Below are positions 1 through 11,682 of a DNA stretch of 64,000 nt, piece by piece. The position numbers were made by a program, and so were the translations under genes. The stretch comes from Lomentospora prolificans (lineage: Eukaryota > Ascomycota > Sordariomycetes > Microascales > Microascaceae), in the NCBI GenBank assembly GCA_029532625.1, contig JARFXM010000011.1, positions 930,001 through 994,000 on the forward strand, given 5' to 3'. Every line of letters starts with the position of its first letter. Position 1 is the first letter of the stretch. Below the pieces are notes generated by a model. It was given only the letters and a program-made list of their open reading frames with translations. It was not told the origin of the DNA and did no database searches.

Positions 1-813
1 CAAGGATAACAGTACTTGCCGACCATCTCGGCGATCCCGTGGTCTGATTGCAGACGGCGCTCAAGGCTAACAAAGGCGACGATAAGGCGGGCTTGAACCT
101 CTTTCATACGGTTCACGATACTTTCTACTCGCAGTTAGCTACACATCCATGGATCGTTCGGGCGAAGGGGAATCGAAAATGGCCAAGTAATACTTACCCG
201 TGATCCATTTGGGAAGATGCGAGATGATTTCATGACGCTGCCAAAGCTCCCCAAATTCCATATTCGACTTAGCCCATTTGAAGAACCATCGCGAGATCCA
301 TTTCAATCGGCCCTCCAACTGGAACAGATGGGCTGTCAACAACATGTAACCCACTTGCTCAGCCAGATTGACGTCCAAAGGATCGAGGATGACCGGAGTG
401 CATCGACGATAGGCCCAATCTCCCATAGCTTTCTGGAGACCGTAGATTTCTGAAGTAATGGCGAGCTTCGCCAGCTGCTGGGGCGTATGGAATGCTTGCA
501 CCCTGTCGAATTGATAATGTAAGATGGACAGAATGTCCTCCATGGCGTTGACCTCGTTCTCGCGAAGAGTAATAGTAAGGGGACCATTTCCCTCGCCCTT
601 GTTGGCCCACTTGATCAGACCGTTAAGAATCGGGGAAGCAAGGCTTACGATGTCGATGGAAACGAGGAAGCTCTTGTGGGGAAAGCCGAGCTCATTCTCC
701 AGAACCACGCTCAAGTTTCCATCGGCCGTGATGACAACGATGTCCATGATATCCAGAGGGCCACTACCCTGTGTGCTATCTAGAAGCTCTGGATTGGTAT
801 TAGCCGAGTCCAT
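1..813 (-). CDS. BTB/POZ domain protein (3' end beyond window edge)
   Basis: Exons 813..198 and 124..<1; the gene continues past position 1. Exon 1 reads as a fungal BTB/POZ protein: an acidic N-terminus, a strand pair around VVITADGNLSV, the F-P-H-K-S-F-L-V-S motif (the usual FxVHKxxLxxxS core), then a helical part ending in an AMGDW segment. The donor is GTAAGT at 197 and the acceptor follows GCTAAC...TAG at 125. Splicing is phase 1 and joins to a charged helical stretch (ESIVNRMKEV, then QARLIVAFVSLERRL) open to the edge. Without the splice the frame stops at 139, so the intron is well supported. BTB proteins of this lineage-expanded fungal type usually have no assigned partner; protein-protein interaction is the family role. 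A TATA-like box lies at 951-958. It is related to the gene at 11683-12829 and the fragment at 11280-11640. Confidence 0.85.
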
Positions 814-2145
814 GTTTGTTATGTAAAGGGGGAATTAAGATTAATCCTTGACACAGAGTTGGGAAGCCCAAAGTGGTATCGATCTCGAGGCTGACGAGTT
901 TGTGGGGGAAAAGAAAAGGTTTCAAGGAGATGAAAAAGTTCTTCTGGGTGTTTATATAGGGCCCTTTTTCGACGTCTTTCATCATCATCGTGATATTCAT
1001 GGTTGTTAGGAGCGTAGTGGGCATCCTATTCATCCCTAACAGCATCTCACGATATTTCATTGTTGCTCTGGAGGAAGTGGCATTCACCATGGCACTTCAC
1101 TCACAGGGAATGGCCACCCGTCAGATAATTGACACAGTCGACTAAAACCGAAACATGAGATATGTATTAAAATGAAAAGCGTCTTGATTTGTTTTGTTTC
1201 CGAAATTAGTTTCACGATTAATCCAGAAAGCAGGGGCACGGAAGAGGCTGGTAGCGCAAGTTCCTGGATCGTTTCTAATTTCCGCCCCTAGCTATACGGG
1301 TAAGGGCCACATCCCGCGCAAGTCCGTCGGTGGGCAATTTGATGGCACTCTTAGAAGCAACTCGCATGAGCTCGCCCGGAGCAAAAACGCCAGTCACAAG
1401 CGCCGCGAACGCCCGCGGAGACATCCGGCCCAAGATATCAGAATCTCGTATAAATTGAACGCGACCACGTTGAGTGTAAGAAAAGCGAGCGCTCTCTATA
1501 TGGGGAGTTAGAAGCAACTATATTTCTCGGCCCATGTCCATCAGACCTTGCTGGCGTCTTAGATCTCCCTATCAACACCTGGCGGAAGTGTTAGAGTCGG
1601 TCAAAATGCACGCGCCTTCCGGTCTTGATGTTTTTCCGCAGATACTAGCATCATTTTGAAAGTGGGAGTAGTGAAGCGGATGTTGATGTTACAGATGCAA
1701 TGCGGAAAACCAACCGTCTTTCCCACTCATTACAGAGTATGAGTCTAGATGTCGAGGCAAACGTTGTTGCCATCAATGACCATTGGTTTTCTACCGAAGA
1801 TAGACGTCGAAGCATCCGTATAACTTTGATAAAAAGTTTCTAGAAACTGTACTCTGTGCCTCCGGCCTCGTTTAGCATCTTAGTTAATAATTCCAGTAGT
1901 TCATTGATCACTTTACTAGCAGTTAATTGCAAGGGACCTAGTGATAGATGCACGTCCGGAGGGACATTGTGAATTGAGAGTTGAATCGGTTGAATAATTT
2001 TGAACTATCTATCACACCCGTGCCGTGGATAACGGCCTTGGGCGTAGCAGCTCCAGCCCAACATCAGCATGAGCCGAAATGGCCAGCGCTGGATTTAAGA
2101 CCAATGGTACCGAGGCTCCCCTGGTGTGGTTGGAAGCGCGGCATT
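814..2145. other. Intergenic, no gene seen
   Basis: Holds the BTB promoter (TATA-like box at 951-958) and otherwise only short frames without recognisable protein character. I see no repeat or RNA gene in it. Confidence 0.6.
951..958 (-). promoter_or_regulatory. TATA-like box of the BTB gene
   Basis: TATATAAA on the minus strand, 137 bp upstream of the ATG at 813. The spacing is similar to that of the other minus-strand genes here. Confidence 0.4.
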
Positions 2146-2505
2146 TTAGTTAATCTTGCATCGAGCGCCCCCGGAACCACAGTCATTGCCAACACCATAG
2201 TCACAGCAGTCACCGCTGGGCGAACACTCGTAGATGTGATTATCCTTCCTGAGCTTGGTTACAGCATAAGAGCCAGTGTCTGTCCAAACACAGTTGCCGC
2301 AGACAGTCAGCTGTCTACCACGGCTATCGCAGCGGCAGCCGTTGTAGATGCATTCGCGCTTCGCCAAGAGAGGGTTATTAGGAGTCACAGGATCCACGCC
2401 CCTGGCTTCGACGGGGGCGAGAAGTTCATTAGCCGCTTCAGCAGCGGGGTTGGCGTTGGCGCTCAGGCCAAAGAGAAGGACGGAGGCGATAGCAGAGAAA
2501 CGCAT
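2146..2505 (-). CDS. Small secreted cysteine-rich protein, 119 aa
   Basis: Single-exon frame of 119 aa. Residues 1 to about 19 are a typical signal peptide (MRFSAIASVLLFGLSANA). A short propeptide follows and ends in Lys49-Arg50, a Kex2-type site, directly before a compact domain with ten cysteines (52, 57, 59, 69, 72, 94, 100, 101, 109, 116), an even number that fits five disulfides. The C-terminus is KIN. I do not recognise the fold or a named family; it has the look of fungal small secreted proteins (effector-like or antimicrobial-like), but no function is assigned. A TATAAAAG box sits at 2684-2691. The opposite strand also has a long open frame (1981-2559), which I take as the shadow. Confidence 0.8.
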   Translation of the reverse strand: MRFSAIASVLLFGLSANANPAAEAANELLAPVEARGVDPVTPNNPLLAKRECIYNGCRCDSRGRQLTVCGNCVWTDTGSYAVTKLRKDNHIYECSPSGDCCDYGVGNDCGSGGARCKIN

Positions 2506-2683
2506 GATTGCGGAAAGATATACTTGGAGCTAGGCGAGTTAGCCAAGAGGACTGAATAGTGAAAGAGAGAACAGCTCAACTTACGATATAGAGCTCGAGA
2601 TGAAGCGAGTGTTAAAAGAAACTAGTAGGGCTGCCTTGATCTGGTCGGTAGTGATGAATAGAGATCGCGTGATGCTTTACCCT

Positions 2684-2691
2684 CTTTTATA
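2684..2691 (-). promoter_or_regulatory. TATA-like box of the small secreted protein gene
   Basis: TATAAAAG on the minus strand, 178 bp upstream of the ATG at 2505. Confidence 0.4.
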
Positions 2692-5641
2692 TTGACGAAT
2701 TTGAGCCCCTGTCTTTCTTCATTTCGTTTGGGTCGCTTTGTTTTAGCCCGACGAGGAGCAATATGATTCCGTCTGACCAGTCTTTTCCATCGCGGGCGGC
2801 TTCTCCGCGCCGATCTTTGCAGAAGACTCCAATGAAATGTGTAGCTACGCTGCACGATATTATGAGCTCCCAAAAGATCGACAACGCACCGACCAGACTC
2901 CGCCGCACGATCGGCGTCTTTCGGCCAAAACGAGTCGGCGGTTCAGCCCTATTGCTTCCAGGTTACTGGCGCTGCTGCGCTGGGCCTGCCACTGCGTCCC
3001 TATCCAAAGTCGTCGCACAGGTCCGCGTTTTTGGTGAAGTTTACCCTAAGAGGTAAGAGTTTGGGGATCGGCAGGGTAGCACAAAGAGTCTCTGTCAGCA
3101 GACGTCATCCTCTCAGGGGCCAACGGACGTCCCTGGTTGTACCAAAGATTACATGGTCTAGAACGCAAGCTGGAGACGCCACGTTCCCAAGGAGCTGAAT
3201 CAACTTCAGGAGAAATTGTCCCATGATACTTGACTCTTAATCTGTATACACTGCAAATGTAGGATCTGCAGATGCAGTACGATTAGTAAACTCGGAAGAA
3301 ACGGGGCCCGATTCAACTTCTTGTGATGTGGTTGCCAATAAGTGATACGCAACGATTCGCTCCTGCAGGCTCCGTGTCATTGCCTCACATTTCAGCTAGG
3401 TCAGTCTACATGCGCCACTGAGGTCATGTTACCGATGTGAGGGGGCTGAGACTGGTAGATGCCTTGAAGGCGGCCGGGACCTCCAACGTGACCTGGCACA
3501 CTACTCCTATATTGTGAACGGGCCGCGGAGTGAGTGAGAACGATACGAATCTGACTGAAGAGTGATGAATAGGTACTGACGGACAGTCTTCGATACACCC
3601 TCTTCATTTTCATCGAGAATATCGTGGATACTTTTAGCCCGCTTTGGCTACTCTGCTCCCCTCAGCCGAGTGATGATGATAGACGGAGATGTTAGCGTCG
3701 CCAGCGCCACCAGCATTCCTAGCGTCGCATTTACGAACCCAAAGACGAAAGCCGAGCAGGAACGAAATAAATGCTCATTGTGGCCAGGATATAAGGTCCG
3801 CCGCTGAGTCTTGCGGGCAGTCACGACCTAAAGCAGAGCAGTGCCAACGCAAAATTGGCCAGTTAGACATGACCTTACGCTTGTTCTTGTACATCGATTC
3901 AACATAGAACATATTGACATCGATCCCCACCATAATGCCGTTCAAGGGAGACCCGTGTTTTACCTCCAACTTTTACGTATTGAACGCGTGGAATCCGATT
4001 CGATGAACTCGTGAGTGGGAAGACTAGTGGCGCGTCAGATGCAATTTCGCAGCGACTTGTATTACCCTATATGTGTATTATTGCAGACACACTGGACTGT
4101 ACCAAAAGCTTTCATATCACTTCGTTGTCGGTGTGCCACATCGAACGTGTAAATAAAATTGGAGATGATGAGGGCGTCCTGGCATGTCTAAGACCGCGCA
4201 TCTTACGCCTTTAGCCATGAAGCAATCCTCAAGATCCACATGCAAGCAGAAAGGTTGGACCAGGGTCTCAACCAGAACCAGGTCACTCAACGCACTCTTT
4301 CATGACTACACGGGCCCGGGACCTAAGTATCTTTTGTTCGAGGACGCTGTCGCGGCCGTGCGTGAGAGACAACGGCAAACGGCTCGCGCGACGGGGCACC
4401 TGCGAGGTCTCACGCAGCCCATTGTGGAGCGCAGACGGAGCCGATTCAGGAGGATTACCTAGCGTCTCTAGTATAGTCCTGTCTTTCCGGCCACGAAGAT
4501 TTACCCTTTTTTCCTTGCGTGAGTCCGTGAAGGCCCCAACTAGCCGGATGTGCATAATGGGGACCCTGTACTTTCAGATGCACGGGAACCAACGCCAGCC
4601 ATAAGAGCAGCCCGGGGACGATGTGCACGGACAAGAGGCACCCGTAGCACAATTTTGACTGGTATGTGCCCCATAATCGACGTACACATCATGCAAATAT
4701 GTGCAACCTCACCTGGTTCGATCTTGCCTTCTTGATAGAGCTTCTGGACGCACAGCTAGGGCAACGAAGAGATATCATTCACGCGAAATTTCTTTGGGAA
4801 AGAGATTTCCTTACCGAGTCTCTATGGTTTTCTAAGTAATCCAAATACAAACATGAACACGGACCTTGCTAGCCAGGGAGACGATCCAACCGCGCTGAAT
4901 TCTCGCCATTCGTCTTTAGACGCCATAATCTTTTGATTGCGACGAAGTATAGAACGTGTTTGAACAATAGCCGTACGGGCCCCTTCGCCAGATGGACTAC
5001 GGTTTTGGGACAATGCGAGATTAGATTCCGCGCAGACCCGTAAGAACCTTTCACGGGCTCGAGCTATTTCGGACGAGGGGATGCAAAACCTCAGCTAGAG
5101 GCCCAAACCCAGTACCAATGAATTCCCGGAGGCTCCTAGCCTACATCCATTGCCATCAAAAGACGTTGACTTGTGAATATATGATGGCGTCGGTAAGAAG
5201 AGCCAGCGGTGAGGCCGAGGTCGGCAGGTTCGATCAGTAATCCGCCCCGAGAGCTCCACTTGGTAGTAGTATTTCCAGCTGAGACGCGATTGGACTTTGA
5301 CGTCTATTGGTTAATCCAAAATTAATATCTTGCTTCACGTGGCTAGGCGCATTCCGCTCTGAACAGCACCACCACCCAGCCATGAGGTGCTTTCTTAAGA
5401 TCTTTCAGCAAGCTCCAGATTCAAATCTCAAATTACAACCAGTTGAGTGAAATAAAAGTGTTTTACGCGCAAACGATGAGCTTGAAATCCGAGTGTATTA
5501 CCTGGCGGCATACAAACAACCCAAATCGCCACGTCTATCAAAATAGGGTTCGATCAAGGCCACGACCATTTCTCTCGAATAAACGGCAACTACAGTCTCA
5601 ATATTGATCCACTGATCAACAGGGTGCGACAGACGCCCCTC
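2692..5641. other. Intergenic, about 3 kb without a supported gene
   Basis: Short overlapping frames occur on both strands, but none has a domain, signal peptide or splice structure that I can defend. Composition is similar to the coding parts and not AT-rich, so it does not look like RIP-treated transposon sequence. Confidence 0.5.
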
Positions 5642-6094
5642 TTACAACTTCCCATCTTCCAAGGGGACTGCCGCATTCTCGCGGAACCAAATCTTCTCCC
5701 CATCGCTTTTATGAGGCGGCGGGACGAGCCCATTAATCTTCCAGAACCCGCGCGGGGTTTCGTCCGCGTGGTACTCGCAATCGTAGCCCTTGTCGTAGAC
5801 GTGCGGCTTCAGGGCAGCGTCGATGAATGAAGTCATCATACGCTGGGCGCTCTCGCTGTTGTTTGTATGTACAGCGATGTGTTCAATGACTATGCGGATG
5901 AATGGCTTGTCCGCCTTAGGCTTGCCCCCGACATACATGTTGGAGGGCAAGAAGGGAATGAAATTGACGACCACGTAGAAGGCTGGGAGGTTGAGTTTCG
6001 TCGTGTAAATGTTGGTGATGTCTTGCGCGAAGGCTTGCTTGGAAGCCTCCGTTGCAAAGGTGCCTTCCGGGTGGTAAACTTGCCAAAGAGGCAT
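5642..6094 (-). CDS. Tautomerase-superfamily protein (Tautomerase_3 / cis-CaaD-like)
   Basis: 150 aa. I start it at the internal Met that gives MPLWQVYHP, not at the upstream in-frame Met near 6193, because this superfamily uses the N-terminal proline exposed after Met removal as the catalytic base. The rest fits the roughly 140-150 aa fungal Tautomerase_3 proteins (PF14832): a beta-alpha-beta core with FYVVVNFIPF, a conserved IRIVIEHIAVH strand, and a C-terminal part with YHADETPRGFWKINGL and PPPHKSDGE. Known relatives are cis-3-chloroacrylic-acid-dehalogenase-like or phenylpyruvate-tautomerase-like and probably cytosolic; the real substrate is unknown. No signal peptide with this start and no introns. 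Confidence 0.85.
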   Translation of the reverse strand: MPLWQVYHPEGTFATEASKQAFAQDITNIYTTKLNLPAFYVVVNFIPFLPSNMYVGGKPKADKPFIRIVIEHIAVHTNNSESAQRMMTSFIDAALKPHVYDKGYDCEYHADETPRGFWKINGLVPPPHKSDGEKIWFRENAAVPLEDGKL

Positions 6095-6497
6095 TTTGAC
6101 AATTAGTCTCGAATTGAGTTTTGCTTTTCCGTTATTAAGGTGTATTACTCGACCAGTAGGGGAAGGGGAGAGGAGAAAGAGATGGAAGGACAAACACGAC
6201 CTGGTATCTTTAATTTAAGCACGCCCGACAACTAGCAGTGAAATGATTTGGAATTATTCCAAGCAATAATACCCGAGGATGTCGGGGCCATCAGTAATCT
6301 CTCCGGTCTTCGAAGGAGGCATCAACCCAGAACGAGGCTAGAGCTAGCGCAAACGGAGCCTGAATCTCAAATCACCATCGTGTAATACAACGCTCGCATG
6401 ATAACATAATCCGATTTCACGCTAACCAACGTCCCGTGGCTCTGGAAGAGATGAACATTGAATAAATAAAGCACAAATACTAAGCCAGAAAAACAAA
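6095..6497. other. Intergenic between the tautomerase and a possible small ORF
   Basis: Promoter region of the tautomerase gene. A TAAATAAAG-like AT-rich stretch near 6460 could serve the plus-strand small ORF. Nothing else seen. Confidence 0.4.
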
Positions 6498-6665
6498 ATG
6501 AGGAGGAAAATACTAGCTTGTTCGCTCATCTTTGTCTCGTCACCAGAGGCACGGCTACGTTGCACATGCCGTTGGCGGGACTACGGCTATTCTAGATGTT
6601 GTGATCAGTATTATACTGGGTTCGATTCCTGGTATGGGAGTATGTCTTTTAGCATTCATTCTTGA
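6498..6665 (+). CDS. Possible small secreted Cys-containing peptide, 55 aa
   Basis: ATG at 6498 after AAACAAA opens a 55-aa frame. It has a short hydrophobic N-terminus (MRRKILACSLIFVSS) resembling a signal peptide, then a CTC...YSRCC pattern typical of many fungal small secreted proteins. There are too few cysteines for a well-packed domain, and a potential GTATGG donor near its end could mean the reading continues in a later exon that I could not place. An overlapping hydrophobic frame (6532-6717) is probably a shadow. Weak candidate. Confidence 0.25.
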   Translation: MRRKILACSLIFVSSPEARLRCTCRWRDYGYSRCCDQYYTGFDSWYGSMSFSIHS

Positions 6666-6717
6666 GCTTGTCTACTCATTCTTGACTTATTTACTTCTCT
6701 TCTTCCCCTTTTTGTGA

Positions 6718-7495
6718 TATTCATATCCGCGATGTCAGAGCTGCTTAGGGTCTCACCTCTGACACACCGTTGTCACAACTCACAAGTCACCATAGTTCTC
6801 GTGCATCTCCCGAGCCTCGCTCAGAATACAAGCTTACGAGTTTAAGTTCCATGAAACCTGGCACGGCTTCTCTGACCCAAGCCGCTGGTCCTGAATTTCG
6901 TTTCGTGGGGCATTTGCCTTTCACGTATCATCTTGCCTACCACTTCCTGGCCTCCTTTTGAAGTCATTGGACCGCTGAAATGTTCCGCTACACCGGTTTA
7001 AATGGTTCTCCATATTTCCAGTTTTGATTAGGAAGAGTCAAATGTAGCTTTTCATAAAGGGAGTCATTCATCATCGCCTCGGATGTGATCATTGACGATA
7101 CAGGAGCCGGTGGTCCCCGAGCCATCTATATCGCGGTCTCGATCTCTTGTGCTGTATTACCAACGGCTGTACCAAGTTCGATCGGTACTTCCTGGTTCCT
7201 GATATCTGGGAAGGCATTCTCTCATCCCTGTGAATGGCGCAATATTTCATTTCAAAAGCAGCTTCGGGTTCGATAAGCGTGGTATATTTTCCGTCCAATG
7301 TCAACCACAACTGTGGAGGACTCGAGGGTATAACCCCGTTCGATCTTGAATCCAACTTCGAGATTACATGAAAAACTAACATCGATAGCAGGGTGAACAG
7401 TTCCCTACATGAGACTTTCAATGAATATAACCCACCTCGATAAGCTTATTCCCTCATCAATACACCAGATCATTGAACGGCCGAAGATCAACAAA
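6718..7495. other. Intergenic, no gene seen
   Basis: Short frames only. It contains the 3' flank of the S33 peptidase gene. Confidence 0.5.
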
Positions 7496-9475
7496 TTAGT
7501 AGACAAAGTAAACCAAAGCACAGACCGCATAGACCGCAAAGCCCCAGAGTCCAGCCCTTCCCCCAAGAGAAGCTGCTCCTGACCCGGCATCAGGCTCAAT
7601 GGCTAGGCGCTGAAGCACCTCAGGCCACCCAGCGGAACCCGAAAAGGGCAAAGCTTCGACATCGCATACAGTATCTGGTTCTGGAAGTGTGCCGTCGAGG
7701 AAGTACGCCCTAGTTGCCTTGGCGGTACAGAGAGAAGCTTGGTAAACAATTGTATGCTGCCAAAGCTATCAGTATCAAACGTATCTCAAAGAATGTGCAG
7801 CGGATTAATGACTTACACCGAAACCACCCTGTTCCAGTACGACGCTACCCTCGAACCCAGCACTCATATTCTTGGCTGAAACAAGTGGCGTGATCAGATC
7901 GGCCGAGGTGCTGATCAACAGGATAGGGTTCGCAGGCTTCACCTGGAAGTCGCCCTGGTACTTCTCCTTGGCATCCATCTTCCACCTTGCGCACTGAATT
8001 GCACTGAAGTCTGCAATGTCTCCTCCGATGCGGCTCAAGGCTTGTCGGGCCTCAATTCCCGGCATCACCTCCTCAAGAGCATCCTGGCGGACCAACTTGT
8101 CGCTGCACTTGATGCCAATAATGGCGTCAGCATCCGGGGCTGGGGCGGGCGGTACTGCGCTGCCAGCCATAAGTTGAGCGGCGATAGCGGTTGTATTGCC
8201 GGAAAAGAGGACATCGAGGGTGGCTGCCAGGGATGGCCAAGTTGGCGGGGAGTACAAGCCATGGTAGATGAGGGACTTGATAGTGCTGTAATCCACCGGG
8301 ATCTCAATTCCCTCGACCGCAATCGGGATAGGGTTCTCTTTAAGGTCTTCAAGGGCCGCATAGATATCTTCCTCCAGTTCAGCAGCAGTGTGGTCGCCAG
8401 CAATTGGGCAGGCTTCACTTCCAACGTCGACACATTGCTGGCAGAAACCCGAGAATGCTTTATCAGCGTCGTGGACTTGTTCGATATCACTTGAAAAGGA
8501 TTATTAGCACGGTGCGCGGTGTGAAAGGTAATGCGAGAAGTACGAGATACTCACACCCTATAGTACTCATGGGCATTGAATACTGCGTCCAGAAGAACCT
8601 TGTCGACTTTGTCGGGAAACATGGCGACGAGAGTTGAGCCCAGGACGCTACCGTAAGACATTCCTATTCCAAATCGATCAGTATCCTCTGACAGCATTGA
8701 CAGGTCGTGCCTTGACTCACCCCAGAATCTTAGCATGCCGTCCTCTTCGATGGCCTCCACAACATTCATAATATCCCGGGCAGTAAAAGCCGTGCCAATG
8801 AGACTGCCAGTAGCATTCTGTGCAGCAACACAGGCGTCGGACCGGTTTTGGGCTTCGTCCCATATTGCCTCGAGAGCTTTGGTGGAAGAGTTACTGGTGA
8901 TCGGGGCGCTACCATCGGCGAGGGCACGCTCTTCGGCTGTCGCGTAGCATGAGAACGGCATCGTATTACCAGTTCCACTGGAAGATCGGAAGGTTAGCGA
9001 GGTTTAGGCCAAGGAACGGTATTAATCGCAGGGACTTACCGAGGCACAACATCAACAATGTCATAGACACCTCCAGTAAGACTTGGGGTTCATTAGCGCT
9101 GCGTCCCGTCTGCGTTTGGAAAATGTGAGGGACATACGCTTGCATAATAGATCCAAATACAGCCATCTCTCCGATTCCGCTGCTACCCGGCCCTCCAAAG
9201 TTGAAGAACACGCTGCCCCTCGCCGGTTGGCTGCTCGCTGGGATCTTTAGCACCTGAAGCTCAACGGTTAAGCCATTGTCGGGTTCTGTATAATCTAGTG
9301 GAACTGTATAGGTGCCATATAGAAGTGGGGTGGATGTATTGTAAGGAAGCTCACAGTCCTTCCATTGTATTGCACCTGTCTGTCGTGTGTTCTGATGGTG
9401 GACAGACGATGCAGGTGTGGCCTTCGTAAGAATGATAGCTAGGGAAGCTAGGAGGGCGTGGGCAAGTGTAACCAT
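7496..9475 (-). CDS. Secreted S33-family peptidase (tripeptidyl-aminopeptidase-like alpha/beta hydrolase)
   Basis: Six exons: 9475..9138, 9081..9040, 8977..8721, 8663..8555, 8489..7817, 7756..7496; 559 aa, all junctions in frame. A signal peptide covers about residues 1-20. The alpha/beta-hydrolase core shows FNFGGPGSSGIG (oxyanion region), then DVVPRGTGNT, which only exists after removing two short introns. The nucleophile elbow GMSYG has Ser215, the acid is Asp446 in STSADLITP, and the base is His474 in GFGHT, brought in by the last splice. This is the TAP/TAP_C architecture known from Streptomyces tripeptidyl aminopeptidases and their fungal relatives, which release short peptides from N-termini outside the cell. 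The protein ends in a hydrophobic segment (about 20 residues to YFVY) that could be a membrane tail or GPI signal. TATATAAT lies at 9561-9568. Confidence 0.93.
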
Positions 9476-9560
9476 TTTTATCTAATATATAACTGTCAAT
9501 CACGAGTCATGATAAATGAAGAAAGGAAAGTGGCAACTGAGAGAGTCAAGAGGGCACGGT

Positions 9561-9568
9561 ATTATATA
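9561..9568 (-). promoter_or_regulatory. TATA-like box of the S33 peptidase gene
   Basis: TATATAAT on the minus strand, 85 bp upstream of the start codon at 9475. Confidence 0.4.
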
Positions 9569-11279
9569 GACGTAAAAGTAGACAGGAAAACGAGGGTGAC
9601 GCGATTGTCTAGACGCGGAGTTCCGCTAGGCCACAGCCACGGGCCAAGCATTACATGCGAGGCGACTTTACGCAAAACCTGCCAAACCCCTTTCAAAATA
9701 CAAGCCTTGACGCAAGGCAATGGGGCTGCCACGGGAAAAGGGCTTATATCAACCGTCGCTCTTCTCCGTCCTGGGCAGCACCACGCGCGGGAGGATGACC
9801 CCTTGCAAATGTGAAGGACCAACGCCACAATCATATTGGACCGTTTAGGAGATTTCACGGAAGCCCCGCTAGGAGCTAAGATATGGCCTTTGCTTTGATT
9901 TGGCTATGTGCTATTCAAAAGTTAGGGACTGCCGCCGGCTTTCATGAGCAGATGTTGGGTAGGGCTAGGAGACGAGCTGCGCTATTCCTGATTCGGACAA
10001 ATCCAGCGCTGAGGTGGAGCCGTTCAAAACCCTTGTCACGGCTGAGTACACAACTATTGATTCCGTGCTGGCTGAACAAGAAACCGACCTCTTAATATTA
10101 TCATTATGGCACAGCCTGGACGAGTTCGGTTTCGGGTCAGAAAGGGTCTCGCATTAATACGTCAGCGTTGAGATGAGATGAGATTGTAGAGATTCTGGCT
10201 GATGGCTTCAACTCCTTTGTATCTCGCGACTTTTGTCACATCATGGATGATTGAACCTTCACTCTCACCGACCTTTCAAACGCGCGACTTGTAAAAACAC
10301 CCAAATCCCCTAAAATAGAGAGATGAGCTCCGTCTTGTATACTAAATACCATATACTGTTCGGCGAAGGTCTTCTCTCCTCCGCCATGTGTGGAAATATT
10401 CTGAAGCATGAAGTCCGATCGTCCTAATCATCTCCACAGTTCCACGCGCGCCTGTTCCGGCCGATTCGTCGTTTGCATCGATAGTTGCGACTTCCAAAGG
10501 TTTGTATCGAGATTCTGTGTAGATATCGTTTTGACAAAATCCCATGCGCCTTCCAGAGAGTAAATCTCATCCCGTCCTCGGGCTCAAGGTAAGACTGCGC
10601 AAACGCGCAAGTACCGCCTTTGCGCAGGTTGATTTTAATCAACGCGGGAGCTGATTAACTATGATGACGCTTATTTGAGCGACGATACGCGTTATTTTCT
10701 TACGGGATCACATATTGAAGATGAAGGATGAGTCAAGCTGGCGTGCATTCATCTGCAGGTTCCTTATTTAAGAGTCTATCATGTCTTTGAGCAGAATCAC
10801 GAGCTCACATCTGATAGCGCGGTACGACCCTGAAAGCCTACTCGTGGCTGTTTAATGTGTTGTAATCAATTAAGTTCCTTTTATTATTTCGACAGGTCTA
10901 GTATGCCTTCAATCTGTCCAACAAGCGCACACATGTGTGAGTTAAGGCGTTGCTGCAGGGATACGACCAGGGGACAGGCCACTCCCGCATCGCATGTATG
11001 GCGGGACTGAGCAGCCGTGGACACCTTTTCTTTAGTCTCGTAGATAGAAAGCTCGCTACATGCTGGAGCCGACGCCCAGAGCCCCCCTTCCCCCCAAATA
11101 TCGCTTCAGAATGTCAAAATACTCAACGATGCTTGAATCCCTAGAGCAGGCTCTCAGCCTTGGTTCCACGAAAGAGGACTAAGCATAGACTCGAGCATTT
11201 TCTCCCAGCTCCCTCTCCGTGCACTGTAAATCACGGTGGATGGTGTTTTAAATGGATGTCATCGCGGCGGACAGATGGT
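9569..11279. other. Intergenic, no gene seen
   Basis: Only short frames. A 168-codon plus-strand frame at 11160-11666 lies opposite a decayed BTB fragment and shows no domain, so I treat it as chance. Confidence 0.5.
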
Positions 11280-11640
11280 CTAAGATGTGTCAACTCGGCT
11301 GTTCAGGGAGATGGGAGGTTGATATATACACTCCGGGCTGGGTCCAAAACACCACAGACTCTTTCCATTACCGTTTTGGCTATCCCGGACCCATTGCAGG
11401 TCAAGGTACTCGACTGCCTTCTTGGAAAGTTCTGTGAAGCGCTCTCTCAGGTCGAAGAAAAAACGCTGCTAGAAGGCGGAACAGACGGCATCCGGCTCGC
11501 TGGGTTCACAAGCCGTGGGTCCGCACCATACGAGAGCCCAAGGCTTCATGGCGCCCTGAGCCCCGTATTCTTGCTCAATATGGCATATATAATACGGATG
11601 ATGGCGTCAACGAGGGCGCGATCTAGAACTCATGATAACA
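11280..11640 (-). pseudogene. Decayed BTB-type C-terminal fragment
   Basis: Downstream of, and on the same strand as, the BTB-type gene at 11683-12829. One frame reads RALVDAIIRIIYA (about 11630-11585). After a shift near 11580 another frame reads IEQEYGAQGAMKPWALVW and continues to an in-frame TAG at 11469-11471. It goes on as QRFFFDLRERFTELSKKAVE and onward to a stop at 11280. EYGAQGAMKPW lines up with EIYGLQKAMGDW of the BTB gene at the left edge and QHKVHHAVRP of the neighbouring one. A frameshift plus an internal stop, with no N-terminal BTB core, indicates a truncated tandem-duplicate relic. The TCTAG before QRFFF could also be a splice acceptor, so part of this might still be an exon of something I cannot complete. 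Confidence 0.45.
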
Positions 11641-11682
11641 GTTCTTGTGTATTTTTAATAACCTAGTACGTCTCTAACCCCA

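Noticed and set aside
1981..2559. Long plus-strand frame over the small secreted protein
   Set aside because: The minus-strand frame has a signal peptide, Kex2 site and patterned cysteines; this one has none of these and is its shadow.
6600..6645. T-arm-like GGTTCGATTCC suggesting a second tRNA
   Set aside because: No acceptor or anticodon stem can be drawn upstream and no T-run follows.
11160..11666. 168-codon plus-strand frame
   Set aside because: Starts at TTG, has no domain, and lies opposite the BTB-type relic, which reads far better.
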